Part shown: positions 30,367-39,553 of the stretch, one piece after another | Position numbering within the stretch: position 1 is the first letter of the stretch | How the letters are laid out: every line of letters begins with the position of its first letter | Assembly (NCBI RefSeq): GCF_001047135.2 | Contig: NZ_DF968081.1 | Span: forward strand, 30,226-94,225 | Length of the DNA: 64,000 bases | Source of the DNA: Fructobacillus tropaeoli | GTDB taxonomy: Bacteria > Bacillota > Bacilli > Lactobacillales > Lactobacillaceae | Direction: 5' to 3' | Made by a program: the position numbers and the translations under genes | Notes under the pieces: model-generated | Told to the model about the DNA's origin: nothing | Seen by the model: only the letters and a program-made list of their open reading frames with translations | Databases searched by the model: none

Positions 30367-31097
30367 TGGCTGACTACACGCTTGAACTAGCCCACCTCTA
30401 CGGTGATTTAATGAACACGTACGGCGATTATGGCAACATCATTGCCCTGCGTTACTATGCCAAGCAAATTGGCGTCGACGTTGACGACCGCCTCGTTTCG
30501 CTCAATGATGACTTCGATCCCAAAGCTTACGACTTTGTCCTCTTTGGCGGAGGCCAGGACTACGAAGAAACCATCGTGGCTAACGATTTGAAAGCCAAGG
30601 CCGATGGCCTAAAAGAATACATCGAAAACGATGGTCCACTTTTAGCCGTCTGCGGTGGTTTCCAACTGCTAGGTCATTATATGGAAATGGCCGATGGCAC
30701 CAAAGTTGATGGTATCGGGGTCATGGACCACTACACCACTAATATGACCGATGACCAAGTCAAAACCCTCAAGGGTAGCCGGCTAACTGGTGACATCGTC
30801 ATCAAAAATAACGAGACTGGCGAAGAATACCACGGCTTTGAAAACCACCAAGGTCGAACCTTTTTAGGCAAGGGCGAAAAGGCCTTGGGAACCGTCACCA
30901 CCGGCCAAGGCAATAATGGCATGGACAAGACCGAGGGCGTGATTTATCACAACGTTTACGGTTCTTACTTCCACGGCCCAATCTTTACCCGTAATGGTAA
31001 TCTGGCAAAACGCGTCTTAGCAACCGCCTTGTCTCGCAAATATCCAGATATTGATTGGCAAGCCAAATTGGACCAAATTCCAGCCGAAACTTTCTAA
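30366..31097 (+). CDS. gatD: Lipid II isoglutaminyl synthase glutaminase subunit GatD
   Basis: A 243-residue class-I-type glutamine amidotransferase that supplies ammonia to MurT. The nucleophile is Cys96 in LLAVCGGFQLLG, and a conserved histidine lies in YFHGPIF near the C-terminus. Cys96 is its only cysteine. A GGAGG site lies within the end of murT. The stop is followed by a clear terminator, so murT-gatD is a two-gene operon. Confidence 0.95.
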   Translation: MADYTLELAHLYGDLMNTYGDYGNIIALRYYAKQIGVDVDDRLVSLNDDFDPKAYDFVLFGGGQDYEETIVANDLKAKADGLKEYIENDGPLLAVCGGFQLLGHYMEMADGTKVDGIGVMDHYTTNMTDDQVKTLKGSRLTGDIVIKNNETGEEYHGFENHQGRTFLGKGEKALGTVTTGQGNNGMDKTEGVIYHNVYGSYFHGPIFTRNGNLAKRVLATALSRKYPDIDWQAKLDQIPAETF

Positions 31098-31110
31098 AAA
31101 TCAGCAACAC

Positions 31111-31141
31111 AAAAGCCTCCAAAAATTTGGAGGCTTTTTTT
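31111..31141 (+). terminator. Terminator after gatD
   Basis: AAAAGCCTCCAAA and TTTGGAGGCTTTT make a perfect hairpin followed by T residues; it can also serve the converging permease gene. Confidence 0.85.
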
Positions 31142-31175
31142 GAACCAATCATAACAATGATTGACTGGCTGATTT

Positions 31176-33020
31176 TTATTCTGAGAGGTGGTAATAATAG
31201 GTCGAAATCGAAATATTATCCATGGCCGATAAAGCAGACCGCAGTCGTAGTGAGGACTGGTTATGCAAAATATTTTGCCAGGGTTTCTTCGGTACGAACT
31301 GGGGAATAATGACCGTGACCGAATGGTTAATCTTTTCAGACTGATGCGAAACCTTGGTCACAAAGCCAACCACTGGTTTGACGATTGACCGGTAAGAAGA
31401 GTGGACGTCAACGTAACGGACGTCTGGGAAATTAGCCGCAAACTGCTTAGCAATTTTTTCTTCCTTGGCAGGATTAATATCAAAGGAAACGTGCATCGCC
31501 ACTACCTTGGTCGCAACGGATTGCGCATAGTCGATGGCCTCAGCCGTTACCTGCGTTAGGTTCGAGACGAGGACAATCGCCGTTGAACCCGCATATTCTT
31601 GGTGCTTTTGTTCCTTTTGATCGAGGTACTGTAAGCGCAACTGCTTAGAAACCGCATCGTAGTGTTTCCTAATTTTAAAGAATACGGTCAAAACCGCTGG
31701 CATGATAATCAAGTACGGCCAAACATGGGTTAATCGGGTCGCAAATAAGACGATGACCAAGGCAGCCGACATAAAGGCACCAAGGAAATTAATAGCCGCC
31801 TTCCCCCACCAAAACTTTGGCTTCAACCGCCACCAATGGATAATCATCCCCGACTGAGACAGCGTAAAGGGCACAAAAACTCCAACAGCGTACAAAGGAA
31901 TTAAAGCATCAGTTGAGCCATGGAAAATCACGGTCAAAATCATGGCCCCAAAGGACAGTGACAAAATCCCATTTGAGTAACCCAATCGGTCACCCTGATC
32001 CATAAAGAGGTGTGGCAGGTACTTATCCTTGGCTAAGTTCACAGCCAGGACGGGGAAGGCCGAAAAACCGGTATTGGCCGCCACTGCTAAAATCAGCGTT
32101 GTGGCTAATTGAACCAAATAAAAGCCTAGACCATGACCGCCATAGGTAATGGCGGCAATTTGCGACAAAACCGTCGAATGGCTGTTTGGCACAATGCCAT
32201 ACCAGTAAGACAAAAAGGTAATGCCCAAAAAGAAACTAGCTAAGATTAAGGCCATCATCGTTAAGGTTGCAGCAGCATGCTTTTCCTTGGGTGCCTTAAA
32301 GTTTGGCACCGCATTTGAGATAGCTTCCACCCCAGTCAATGAAGAGGAACCGGATGAGAAGGCACGCAAAAAGAAGATGAGCGATAAAGCCGAGAAATCA
32401 GTGCCGATTTTGGCGGCAGCATGGTAGGCAATCGCCCCGGTTGCGGCCTGAAAGAGACCATAACCAACTGTCGCCGCCATAATGACGATAAAGAAGTAGA
32501 CCGGAATCATCAAAAAGTTAGCCGATTCACGCAAGCCACGAAGGTTTAAAGCAGTTAAAATCAGGATAATCACCAACGAAAGCGGAACAGCAAAAGGCAG
32601 CAAACTCGGGATAGCGGCTGTCATCGCATCAGCAGCAGCCGATGCCGACACCGCAACCGTTAACATATAATCAACTAACAGTGAGCCACCAGCTACTAAG
32701 CCAACTTTGGGGCCCCAATTCTTACTAGCAACCGTATAAGCACCACCACCGTTCGAATAGGCATGGATAATTTGCCGGTAAGACAAAACAATGGCTGCCA
32801 AGAGTAGCAAAATTAAGAGCGCAATCGGCAATTGTAACCAAAGGGCTACTGCACCACCGGCCAGTAAGACGGCCGTAATCGATTCCGTCCCATAAGCGAC
32901 GGATGAAAGGGCGTCAGATGATAGAAGGGCCAAGGCCTTGGACTTTGACAAAGCCTGGTCGGACGCTTCTAATGTTTTCAACGGTTTGCCAATTACAAAC
33001 CGCTTCACGTTTCTAAACAT
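31176..33020 (-). CDS. APC-superfamily permease with cytoplasmic C-terminal domain
   Basis: A 614-residue transporter with about twelve membrane helices. The N-terminal LLSSDALSSVAYGTE and the SGSSSLTGVEAISN stretch are typical of APC permeases of the amino-acid/KUP-like group. The last ~140 residues form a soluble domain (STAIVLVSNLTQVTAEAIDY) resembling a universal-stress fold. The ATG at 33020 follows GGAG at the proper spacing; an upstream ATG at 33083 lacks one. Substrate is unknown. Close relatives have been reported as potassium or amino-acid importers. Confidence 0.82.
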   Translation of the reverse strand: MFRNVKRFVIGKPLKTLEASDQALSKSKALALLSSDALSSVAYGTESITAVLLAGGAVALWLQLPIALLILLLLAAIVLSYRQIIHAYSNGGGAYTVASKNWGPKVGLVAGGSLLVDYMLTVAVSASAAADAMTAAIPSLLPFAVPLSLVIILILTALNLRGLRESANFLMIPVYFFIVIMAATVGYGLFQAATGAIAYHAAAKIGTDFSALSLIFFLRAFSSGSSSLTGVEAISNAVPNFKAPKEKHAAATLTMMALILASFFLGITFLSYWYGIVPNSHSTVLSQIAAITYGGHGLGFYLVQLATTLILAVAANTGFSAFPVLAVNLAKDKYLPHLFMDQGDRLGYSNGILSLSFGAMILTVIFHGSTDALIPLYAVGVFVPFTLSQSGMIIHWWRLKPKFWWGKAAINFLGAFMSAALVIVLFATRLTHVWPYLIIMPAVLTVFFKIRKHYDAVSKQLRLQYLDQKEQKHQEYAGSTAIVLVSNLTQVTAEAIDYAQSVATKVVAMHVSFDINPAKEEKIAKQFAANFPDVRYVDVHSSYRSIVKPVVGFVTKVSHQSEKINHSVTVIIPQFVPKKPWQNILHNQSSLRLRSALSAMDNISISTYYYHLSE

Positions 33021-33142
33021 GGTTGTCTCCAAATCGTTGTAATCAAACCATTGTACCTTGGAATGAAGAAGAAAAATAGCCACTCATCATCTTTTTTTCC
33101 AAGATTCAACCCTTCTGCGTCCAAAAGAGCCATCCTCAGCAC

Positions 33143-33886
33143 TTAAAAATTAGCAAAATAGTGGATTCCTGCTGCCTGGCCGTCAGTTAAATCCGCAACT
33201 AAACGGGCGCTGGCCAAATCAGGATTTTTTCGCCAATCATCAGGGACAGTCAGACGTAAGACTCGTTGAACCCAGTCAAGCTGATTTTGGCTGGGATAAT
33301 GAAGGACACCTGCCACTAAGATCAAATCCGATCCGGCCATCTTCAACCCCTCTTGAACCGCCAAAAAGTTATCCACATCAAAGAAGATTTGGCTAATCAA
33401 AACTTTCGCCCCAGCCCTTTCCTTGGCCAAAGCCTGGTTAACAACCCAGGCAACACCGTGGTTAGCAACCTGGTTGACGTCTAAGGTTGTCGCCAAGCAT
33501 AGCTCCGCTAACCCGGTTTGGCCAGTGGCCACGAGCAAGTCTTGAGCTGATGAAAACCCATTGCTATCTGCCCGCTTATCCCCAGTCACCAGCAGAAAAT
33601 TGTTTAATCCAAGGTCTTGCAGATGGTGAAAAGTTGATTCCACTTGGTCGGGCTGAACATCTTTAGCCCGAACGTGAACCATCACCGGTTTTTTCGTTGT
33701 CAGCTGAACTTTCGTTGCTGTCTTCAAAAGGGTCTGCCAATCGTGATCCGTTTGGCCTTGGTTGGCCAGGCTAAAATATTGTGCCTGATCGCGGGCACAG
33801 GCACTTTTCAAGCCATTTTTGATGGTTAATTCCTGTGAAATCACCGGTCCTCGATGGTCTTGATAAAAATCAGTTACTGACTGCAT
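33143..33886 (-). CDS. Stand-alone MetF-like (methylenetetrahydrofolate reductase fold) protein
   Basis: A 247-residue protein with scattered MTHFR signatures: FLLVTGDKRADS (equivalent to the NILALRGD region), GAKVLISQIFFDVDNF (TQ.FFD region), and the closing GIHYFANF (GIHFYTLN). It is shorter than typical MetF (~290) and divergent, so it may be an active methylenetetrahydrofolate reductase or a relative of altered function. It has only a weak ribosome site. No methionine-synthesis genes are nearby. Confidence 0.65.
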   Translation of the reverse strand: MQSVTDFYQDHRGPVISQELTIKNGLKSACARDQAQYFSLANQGQTDHDWQTLLKTATKVQLTTKKPVMVHVRAKDVQPDQVESTFHHLQDLGLNNFLLVTGDKRADSNGFSSAQDLLVATGQTGLAELCLATTLDVNQVANHGVAWVVNQALAKERAGAKVLISQIFFDVDNFLAVQEGLKMAGSDLILVAGVLHYPSQNQLDWVQRVLRLTVPDDWRKNPDLASARLVADLTDGQAAGIHYFANF

Positions 33887-33994
33887 TTGTTTTCCTTATT
33901 TTGCTTTCAAATAACGACACGATTACAACTAGGCCAATTTTCTTAATCCTGATTTTCATGCTATAATAGATGAAAAATAACGGAGGTCAATCCC

Positions 33995-34324
33995 ATGTAC
34001 CAACCTGAAAAACACACAAACGAAGAAATTCAAACCTTTATCGACCAACCCAGCCGGCAGCTCATGTTCTTATCTGCCGACTGGTGTGGTGACTGCAAGG
34101 TCATCAAACCTTTCGTTCAAGGAATCAAGGATGAAGTTTCTAAGACAGCTGGTTGGATTGACGCCGACCGCGATGACAACTTGGACCTAGCAACAAGCTA
34201 TGGTTTACGAGGTATTCCTTCTTTTGTCCTCTTTGTTGATGGCAAAAAAGTCGACCAAATTGGTCACGGGGAACGCCTAACACCAAAGCAAGTAACTGAC
34301 TGGTATGAAGGAACCCTTCAATAA
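33995..34324 (+). CDS. Thioredoxin-family protein
   Basis: A 109-residue thioredoxin-fold protein with active site DWCGDCK and the cis-proline motif GIPSF. The two active-site cysteines are the only ones present. A strong GGAGG site precedes the ATG, and a terminator follows, so it is a monocistronic gene. The CGDC site differs from the CGPC of housekeeping TrxA, suggesting a specialised reductant. Confidence 0.9.
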   Translation: MYQPEKHTNEEIQTFIDQPSRQLMFLSADWCGDCKVIKPFVQGIKDEVSKTAGWIDADRDDNLDLATSYGLRGIPSFVLFVDGKKVDQIGHGERLTPKQVTDWYEGTLQ

Positions 34325-34341
34325 GTCAACTTCATTCTAAC

Positions 34342-34375
34342 AAAAAACCAAGCCTTTCGGCTTGGTTTTCTTTTT
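34342..34375. terminator. Bidirectional terminator
   Basis: AAAACCAAGCC-TTTC-GGCTTGGTTTT with T tracts on both strands ends both the thioredoxin gene and htrA. A second imperfect hairpin (AACTGCT...AGCAGTT, 34386-34417) lies next to it. Confidence 0.85.
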
Positions 34376-34418
34376 AATCATTTTTAACTGCTTGGTACTA
34401 ACTAGTATGGAGCAGTTT

Positions 34419-35276
34419 TTATTTAATAAAAGCGGCCACCGTATTAGCTGGAATGGCAAAGCCCATTCCTTCAATATTGGTATCAGCAGCACCAGCAGAA
34501 ATCTTGGCTGAACTAATGCCGACGACCTCCCCATCCAAATTAATCAAGGCCCCACCTGAATTACCAGGATTAATAGCCGCATCCGTTTGGATAACTTGGA
34601 CGTTTTGATTATTGGTCTGTGAAATTGCTAGCATCCGGTTTGGTGACGAAATAATCCCCTTCGTCATCGTTGAGGCGTAGGCTGCTCCTAATGGCGATCC
34701 AAGGGCCAGCACCTGTTGACCGGACTTCAAAGACGAGCTATCCGCCAGCTTAGCAACCTGCTTAAAGGCAGTTGACTTCACTCGAATCAAGGCTAAATCC
34801 TTGGCCGTATCTGTTTTAATAACCGTTGCTTCGGCCTTTTGACCGTTAGCATCAACGACCTGGATGGCTGCTGAACCTTCAATCACGTGGTTATTCGTCA
34901 CGATATCAGCAGTATCCTTTCCAATCTTAACAACAACACCTGATCCCTGGGCTGCTGTCTCATAATCGGTCTGCTGCTTATCCTTTGTTTGGTCATCAAA
35001 GGCTGATGCACCATCGCTTAGCGAAGCTGATTTTTGTAAATTCTGCACCGTCACGACGGCATCTTTAACTTTGTTGTACGCACTAGTTGCCTGATCATTG
35101 CTTGTATAGGCAGTTTTTGCCACCGTTGCCGTCCCGGCAGCATTCGTATGGGTGGCTTGTGCCAACTGACTTTGATACCAAGATCCTGGTGAGGAACTAA
35201 ACCAAACCAGCAATGCTCCGATTACAAAGGCAGCCACTATCATAGTAGTAAAAGCGTGTACTCTTTTACGAATCAT
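34419..35276 (-). CDS. HtrA/DegP-type serine protease lacking a PDZ domain
   Basis: A 285-residue membrane-anchored trypsin-like protease. One N-terminal membrane helix (TMIVAAFVIGALLVWF) is followed by a Ser/Thr/Ala linker and the catalytic domain with His130 (TNNHVIEG), Asp160 (KDLALIRV) and Ser240 (NPGNSGGAL). The protein ends at GFAIPANTVAAFIK, exactly where HtrA proteins normally continue into a PDZ domain. I find no PDZ sequence in any frame downstream. It lies 44 bp after the histidine kinase gene in the same operon. Confidence 0.92.
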   Translation of the reverse strand: MIRKRVHAFTTMIVAAFVIGALLVWFSSSPGSWYQSQLAQATHTNAAGTATVAKTAYTSNDQATSAYNKVKDAVVTVQNLQKSASLSDGASAFDDQTKDKQQTDYETAAQGSGVVVKIGKDTADIVTNNHVIEGSAAIQVVDANGQKAEATVIKTDTAKDLALIRVKSTAFKQVAKLADSSSLKSGQQVLALGSPLGAAYASTMTKGIISSPNRMLAISQTNNQNVQVIQTDAAINPGNSGGALINLDGEVVGISSAKISAGAADTNIEGMGFAIPANTVAAFIK

Positions 35277-35319
35277 CCGGCAACTTTCCTTTCAATATTT
35301 TCTAATCTTTATACCACAC

Positions 35320-36636
35320 TTAAAGTGGAAGGGTCACCTTAAAAATTGTTCCCTTTGGTTCATTATCGCTCACGGTTATCTTACCATTATGGGCAGCAAC
35401 TATCCATTCTGCAATGGAAAGACCCAAACCAGTACCACCAGTTTCCCGGTTTCCAGTTTTATCCTCGCGGTAAAAGCGGTCAAAGATATGCTTTTTCGCA
35501 TCAGCTGAAATGCCCCGGCCAGTATCAGCAACCGAAAGTGCTAAGCGTTTTTTCTCAATCGCAGCGGAAACCGTCACGGTAGCACCGTCGTCCGAATACT
35601 TGAGTGCGTTATCCATTAACAGTACCAATAATTGGTGAATCCGTTTTTGATCAATTTCGACTTCCTGACGCACAGCATTGTGGATAACCACCTTTTTGTC
35701 GGAGATTTCCCCCATTTCAACGTAGGGTGACAAAATTTGCTTCAAAAACTGCCCGACATCGGTTTTTTCCTTTTCAATCTTGGTCATGTTTGACCCGGTT
35801 TTCGCCAAGGTTAACATGTTATTGGTCAAGGAATTCAACCGTCTGACTTCCGATAGCGACAGGATAATGGCTTCGGACTGCTGACGGATTGTATTATCCG
35901 GCTTGGTCAGCATCGTTTCCAGCTTCCCTTGAATGACCGACATCGGTGTCCGCAATTCGTGGGCAGCGTTATTAACGAAGTCTTGTTGCTGATCCCAGGC
36001 CTTTAAGATTGGCTTCATACTTTGTCGTGCAATAAAGAAGGCAAAGAACAAAGCAAAGATAAAGGCCGAAACAAATGACCAAACCATCACGTCTTGGAAT
36101 TTTTTCAAATTCAATACAGTATCCGTGACATCAACAAAGACGTAACCATAGGTAGCTGATTTCAAACCTTGGCCATCTGGTACTAAGACCGTGTTCGGCT
36201 TGAATTTAACGGCTTGAATTCGCAGGTAAGTCTTATTAACGTGAACTGTTCTAGGTGCTAAGTTCAAATCACTGGTATCAAACTTCAGACCAAAACGCCT
36301 CGTTAAGACATTTTTGGAACCATTATTATTTGTCTGATTTTCAATTTCCTTCCCCTTGTCATCATAGTACAAGAAGTTTCCACGAAAATCTTCTGGCATA
36401 TGGCGCATGGAGTCAGCCGTCAGCATCTTTTGCTTAGCAGAGGCGCCTTCATCCAACCAATTATTCCGTTGATAGTACTCCACATACTGGTTAATGACCT
36501 TGTCAGAGCTGTCGTAAATCGTGAAGGTATAAACCCAAAAAATAACCCCGGCCAAAAAGCCAAAAATGACCATTAGACCCAGGGCCAACGTTGAGAAATT
36601 ATCAATTTGTTGTTTGCGATTAATCAGTCTTGGCAT
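35320..36636 (-). CDS. ciaH: Sensor histidine kinase, CiaH-like
   Basis: A transmembrane sensor kinase of about 438 residues. Two membrane helices (near residues 17-38 and about 190-210) flank an extracellular domain. The dimerisation/phosphorylation box is NNAAHELRTPMSV, and the ATPase domain has N box DNALKYSDDG, G1 DTGRGIS and G2 GTGLGLSI. The ATG at 36636 has a GAGG site and overlaps the response regulator. Together with an HtrA gene it matches the streptococcal ciaRH-htrA logic of envelope-stress response. Confidence 0.85.
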   Translation of the reverse strand: MPRLINRKQQIDNFSTLALGLMVIFGFLAGVIFWVYTFTIYDSSDKVINQYVEYYQRNNWLDEGASAKQKMLTADSMRHMPEDFRGNFLYYDDKGKEIENQTNNNGSKNVLTRRFGLKFDTSDLNLAPRTVHVNKTYLRIQAVKFKPNTVLVPDGQGLKSATYGYVFVDVTDTVLNLKKFQDVMVWSFVSAFIFALFFAFFIARQSMKPILKAWDQQQDFVNNAAHELRTPMSVIQGKLETMLTKPDNTIRQQSEAIILSLSEVRRLNSLTNNMLTLAKTGSNMTKIEKEKTDVGQFLKQILSPYVEMGEISDKKVVIHNAVRQEVEIDQKRIHQLLVLLMDNALKYSDDGATVTVSAAIEKKRLALSVADTGRGISADAKKHIFDRFYREDKTGNRETGGTGLGLSIAEWIVAAHNGKITVSDNEPKGTIFKVTLPL

Positions 36637-37318
36637 CCGGTACCTCGAGAATAAAACCAATGTTACGGAGCGTCTTAATTAGCCCGACCTGGCCAACTGC
36701 CTCAAGTTTTCGGCGCAGATTATTCAAATAAATATTGACCACGTTAATCGTGGTATCAGAATCGATTCCCCAAACGCGATCAAAAATTTGGTCACGGGTC
36801 ACGATGATATTCTTGTTTTGACCCAAATAGGTCAAAATATCGAATTCCTTCCCAACTAATTTAACACTTTGCCCGTGAACCTGGACACCACGATTTTCTA
36901 AGTTAATCGTTAGTTCACCGACCGTAATCGTGTTATCTTCGGAATAGACACCCGTTCGACGCAAGAGCGCCTTTACTCGAACCAATAATTCTTCCCGGTG
37001 GAAAGGCTTGGTCAAATAGTCATCGGCCCCAACGTTGAAGCCTTCAATTTTATCGTCCAAAGATGCCTTCGCCGTTAAAATCAGAACAGGCGTATCCACT
37101 TTGTCATCCCGTAGGTTCTTAATGATTTCCAGGCCGTTTTCACCCGGCAACATCAAATCAGAAATAATGAGATCGTAAGGAACTTCTTTTCCTTCATATT
37201 CACCGTCTTGGCCATCCGTCACCGCTGTGACATCGGCAAAGTCTTCCAAAAAGCCGACAATATTATCGGCCAGATTTACATCATCTTCAATTAACAAGAT
37301 TTTAATCGCTTTGGCCAT
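36620..37318 (-). CDS. ciaR: OmpR-family response regulator, CiaR-like
   Basis: A 232-residue response regulator. The receiver domain has the acidic pocket near LLIEDD and phospho-acceptor Asp in LIISDLMLPG; Lys in DYLTKPF completes the site. The C-terminal winged helix carries VGKEFDILTYLGQN and INVVNIYLNNLRRKL. A strong AAAGGAG precedes the ATG. It is the first gene of the regulator-kinase-htrA operon. CiaR identity is by context and similarity, not proof. Confidence 0.85.
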   Translation of the reverse strand: MAKAIKILLIEDDVNLADNIVGFLEDFADVTAVTDGQDGEYEGKEVPYDLIISDLMLPGENGLEIIKNLRDDKVDTPVLILTAKASLDDKIEGFNVGADDYLTKPFHREELLVRVKALLRRTGVYSEDNTITVGELTINLENRGVQVHGQSVKLVGKEFDILTYLGQNKNIIVTRDQIFDRVWGIDSDTTINVVNIYLNNLRRKLEAVGQVGLIKTLRNIGFILEVPDAKTD

Positions 37319-37401
37319 AGTCCTTCTCCTTTGGGGCAGTCAGTGCCCGTTAAAATGTCTTATCAGTAATATTACTTTAGCAACAACAGATTAAGGTCAT
37401 A

Positions 37402-37505
37402 TTAAAAGGCCTTTACCATGGTGGCGACGTTGATGCCCTCGTTAATCAGGCTAACAAGCGATAATCATTGCTAACGGTGGTTGACGCCTGCTGGAAGGCA
37501 ATCAT
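37402..37505 (-). pseudogene. Possible remnant of a protein C-terminus
   Basis: In the 197-bp gap between mazF and the regulator gene, one minus frame reads MIAFQQASTTVSNDYRLLA-stop, while a second frame continues as LINEGINVATMVKAF-stop. Joined by one frameshift they look like a protein tail, but no ribosome site is present and I do not recognise the family. Confidence 0.25.
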
Positions 37506-37515
37506 CTAAAAAATT

Positions 37516-37881
37516 TTAGGCCAAGCCAATACTAATTTTCAAGGCCTTTGCCACCGCCTTCATCAAGCCATCTTGCTGGTCAATGTGGGCAATGCGGTCG
37601 CGCAAACGGTGCTTATCGATGGTTCTGATTTGTTCGGCTAAAATAATGGAATCCCGTTTAATCCCACTAATTGCCGCCGGTAGTGAAATATGTGTCGGCA
37701 ACTTGGGCTTAGCCATTTTGGAAGTAATGGCCACCACAATCGTGGTTGGGGCGTTCATGTTGCCCATATCATTTTGCACCACTAAAACTGGGCGCAAGCC
37801 GGACTGTTCGGAGCCAATTCCCTGTTTTAAATCGGCATAAAAAACATCGCCGCGGCGAACGTTTTCGTAATCTGCTGTCAT
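37516..37881 (-). CDS. mazF: MazF/PemK-family endoribonuclease toxin
   Basis: A 121-residue MazF-type mRNA interferase. RRGDVFYADL, GLRPVLVVQND and the closing region NDMGNMNAPTTIVVAITSK match the family's SH3-like barrel. In Bacillus the same alr-downstream position holds ndoAI-ndoA (antitoxin-toxin). Here only 66 bp separate alr and mazF, with no room for the usual antitoxin. An AAGAGG site precedes the ATG. Confidence 0.93.
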   Translation of the reverse strand: MTADYENVRRGDVFYADLKQGIGSEQSGLRPVLVVQNDMGNMNAPTTIVVAITSKMAKPKLPTHISLPAAISGIKRDSIILAEQIRTIDKHRLRDRIAHIDQQDGLMKAVAKALKISIGLA

Positions 37882-37947
37882 GTCTATCCTCTTATGTATG
37901 GGCGATTTGCCCTATTTTGTCACTTAGTGTACCACTTGTCACGACTG

Positions 37948-39087
37948 TTAGTCTTCAATAATGCGTGGAATTCGTGACCCAATTCCAGTTAAGACTTCGT
38001 GAGGAATACTTTGGCCATATTCGGCCAGTTCCTCAATACTGATTTTTTCCTGGCCATCTTGACCAAATAGAATCACATCCGTATTGATTGGAACAGGCTT
38101 ACTCAATGAAACAATAATTTGATCCATTGTGACCCGGCCAAGGACTCGTTCTTTATGACCGTTGACCAAAACGGTCATACCCGCAAGCGTTCGATGATAA
38201 CCGTCGGCATAGCCAATCGGCACTGTTCCAACCCATTGGTCTTCTTGTGCTACATAGGTTGCGCCGTAGGAAACTGCCTCACCAGCCAACAACTGATGAA
38301 CGCCCCAAATTTTTGCTTTAAAGGTCGCCACCGGTTGCAATGGCAGGTCAGTTTTCTTGGCTGGATAGGCCGGGTTATAACCATAAAGGGCCGAACCAAC
38401 GCGAATCGTTTCGGTTGGAATTTCATCAAAATGGAAGAGTGCCGAACCAGAGTTCGCAACATGCCAGTACTTGGAATCGATATCCAAGGACGTAACCTGT
38501 GCTAAGAAATCAGCCTTCTGCTGGTCATAGTAAGCCTGGTTTTGATCATCTGCCGTAGCAAAGTGAGTGAAAACCCCCGCCAGTTCAAAGGCATCCTCAC
38601 CCATGACAAACTGATACATCGATGACAAATCAGCCTTCGTCTTGGCGCCCATTCGACCCATGCCGGTATCAATCGCCAGATGGACTCGCAAAGGTGGCAG
38701 TGGCCTTTCGCTAGCTTGTAAAAGGTCTCTTGCAGCTAGTAACCAATCCAGGTTGCCTACAGCCGGTGCAAGATAGTTTTCCGCCATCACTGGTGTCAAA
38801 TCAACGTTTTGTACGCCAAGGAGGACAATCTGGTCACTTTTTTTCGGTAAAACCTGACGGACTGAAAGTCCTTCGTCGACCGTTGCCACAGCAAAGTCGT
38901 GAACGTCTGCTTGACTCGCCAAAACTGTCGCAGCCCATTTGGCACCATGACCATAGGCATTGGCCTTAATAACGGCAATTAGGCGCTTGGCTTTTGCGTG
39001 GGCCATAATTGTTTTGGCATTATGAACCAGCGCTGCTGCTGAAACGAAGAGTGCCGCTCCTCGCCTAGAAAATGAATCATCATTCAT
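37948..39087 (-). CDS. alr: Alanine racemase
   Basis: A 379-residue PLP enzyme that makes D-Ala for peptidoglycan and for D-alanylation of teichoic acids by the nearby dlt genes. The PLP lysine lies in VIKANAYGHG, the motif RVGSALYGYNP is present, and the second catalytic residue, Tyr, is in VSYGATYV. The commonly found GRVCMDQ reads GRVTMDQ. Part of acpS-alr-mazF. No cysteine. Confidence 0.96.
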   Translation of the reverse strand: MNDDSFSRRGAALFVSAAALVHNAKTIMAHAKAKRLIAVIKANAYGHGAKWAATVLASQADVHDFAVATVDEGLSVRQVLPKKSDQIVLLGVQNVDLTPVMAENYLAPAVGNLDWLLAARDLLQASERPLPPLRVHLAIDTGMGRMGAKTKADLSSMYQFVMGEDAFELAGVFTHFATADDQNQAYYDQQKADFLAQVTSLDIDSKYWHVANSGSALFHFDEIPTETIRVGSALYGYNPAYPAKKTDLPLQPVATFKAKIWGVHQLLAGEAVSYGATYVAQEDQWVGTVPIGYADGYHRTLAGMTVLVNGHKERVLGRVTMDQIIVSLSKPVPINTDVILFGQDGQEKISIEELAEYGQSIPHEVLTGIGSRIPRIIED

Positions 39088-39089
39088 GT

Positions 39090-39494
39090 CTATTTCTCTT
39101 TTCTACCAATAAAATGAGCCGTGAGGCGTTGTACCCAGAAAACTCTTTCAATCGTAACAACTGTGCTAACGTAGTCGCCACTATGGGTAATGGCAACTTC
39201 AATTCGATTTTTTTGTCCAACAACCTTCATAATTGGTCGACCTGATTTGGCATTAAGGATTGAAATATCCTGCCAAGACACATCGCGGCCAATCCCGGTC
39301 CCCAATGCCTTGGCATAGGCTTCCTTGGCTGAAAAACGGCCCGCAACAAACTCTAAGTAATGCTTGCCCGTCCGCTTTTGGACCGCCGCCTGCTCAGCTG
39401 GCGTTAAGATTGTCGACAAGAAGTTTGGTCGTCTAGACAATACGCCTTCAATTCGGCTAATGGACTCCATGTCGTTTCCGATTCCGATAATCAT
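39090..39494 (-). CDS. acpS: Holo-[acyl-carrier-protein] synthase
   Basis: A 134-residue AcpS, which attaches 4'-phosphopantetheine to carrier proteins, including FASII ACP and probably DltC encoded nearby. The metal-binding GIGNDMESISRI and FSAKEAYAKALGTGIG motifs are present. The C-terminus is about 15 residues longer than usual. It starts the acpS-alr-mazF operon. Confidence 0.93.
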   Translation of the reverse strand: MIIGIGNDMESISRIEGVLSRRPNFLSTILTPAEQAAVQKRTGKHYLEFVAGRFSAKEAYAKALGTGIGRDVSWQDISILNAKSGRPIMKVVGQKNRIEVAITHSGDYVSTVVTIERVFWVQRLTAHFIGRKEK

Positions 39495-39510
39495 ACCTCC
39501 ATTTTATCAA

Positions 39511-39546
39511 AAAAAAAGAGAATCAACACAGAATGTGTCAATCCTC
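39511..39546 (-). terminator. Terminator at the end of the dlt operon
   Basis: On the minus strand GAGGATTGACACA pairs along 13 positions with TGTGTTGATTCTC around a 3-nt loop, then nine T residues follow. It separates dltD from acpS. Confidence 0.85.
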
Positions 39547-39553
39547 TAACTTT

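Noticed and set aside
34337..34534. Possible frameshifted PDZ remnant after htrA
   Set aside because: The alternative frame lies inside the protease domain and terminator; no PDZ-like sequence is seen, so a truncation by frameshift is not supported.
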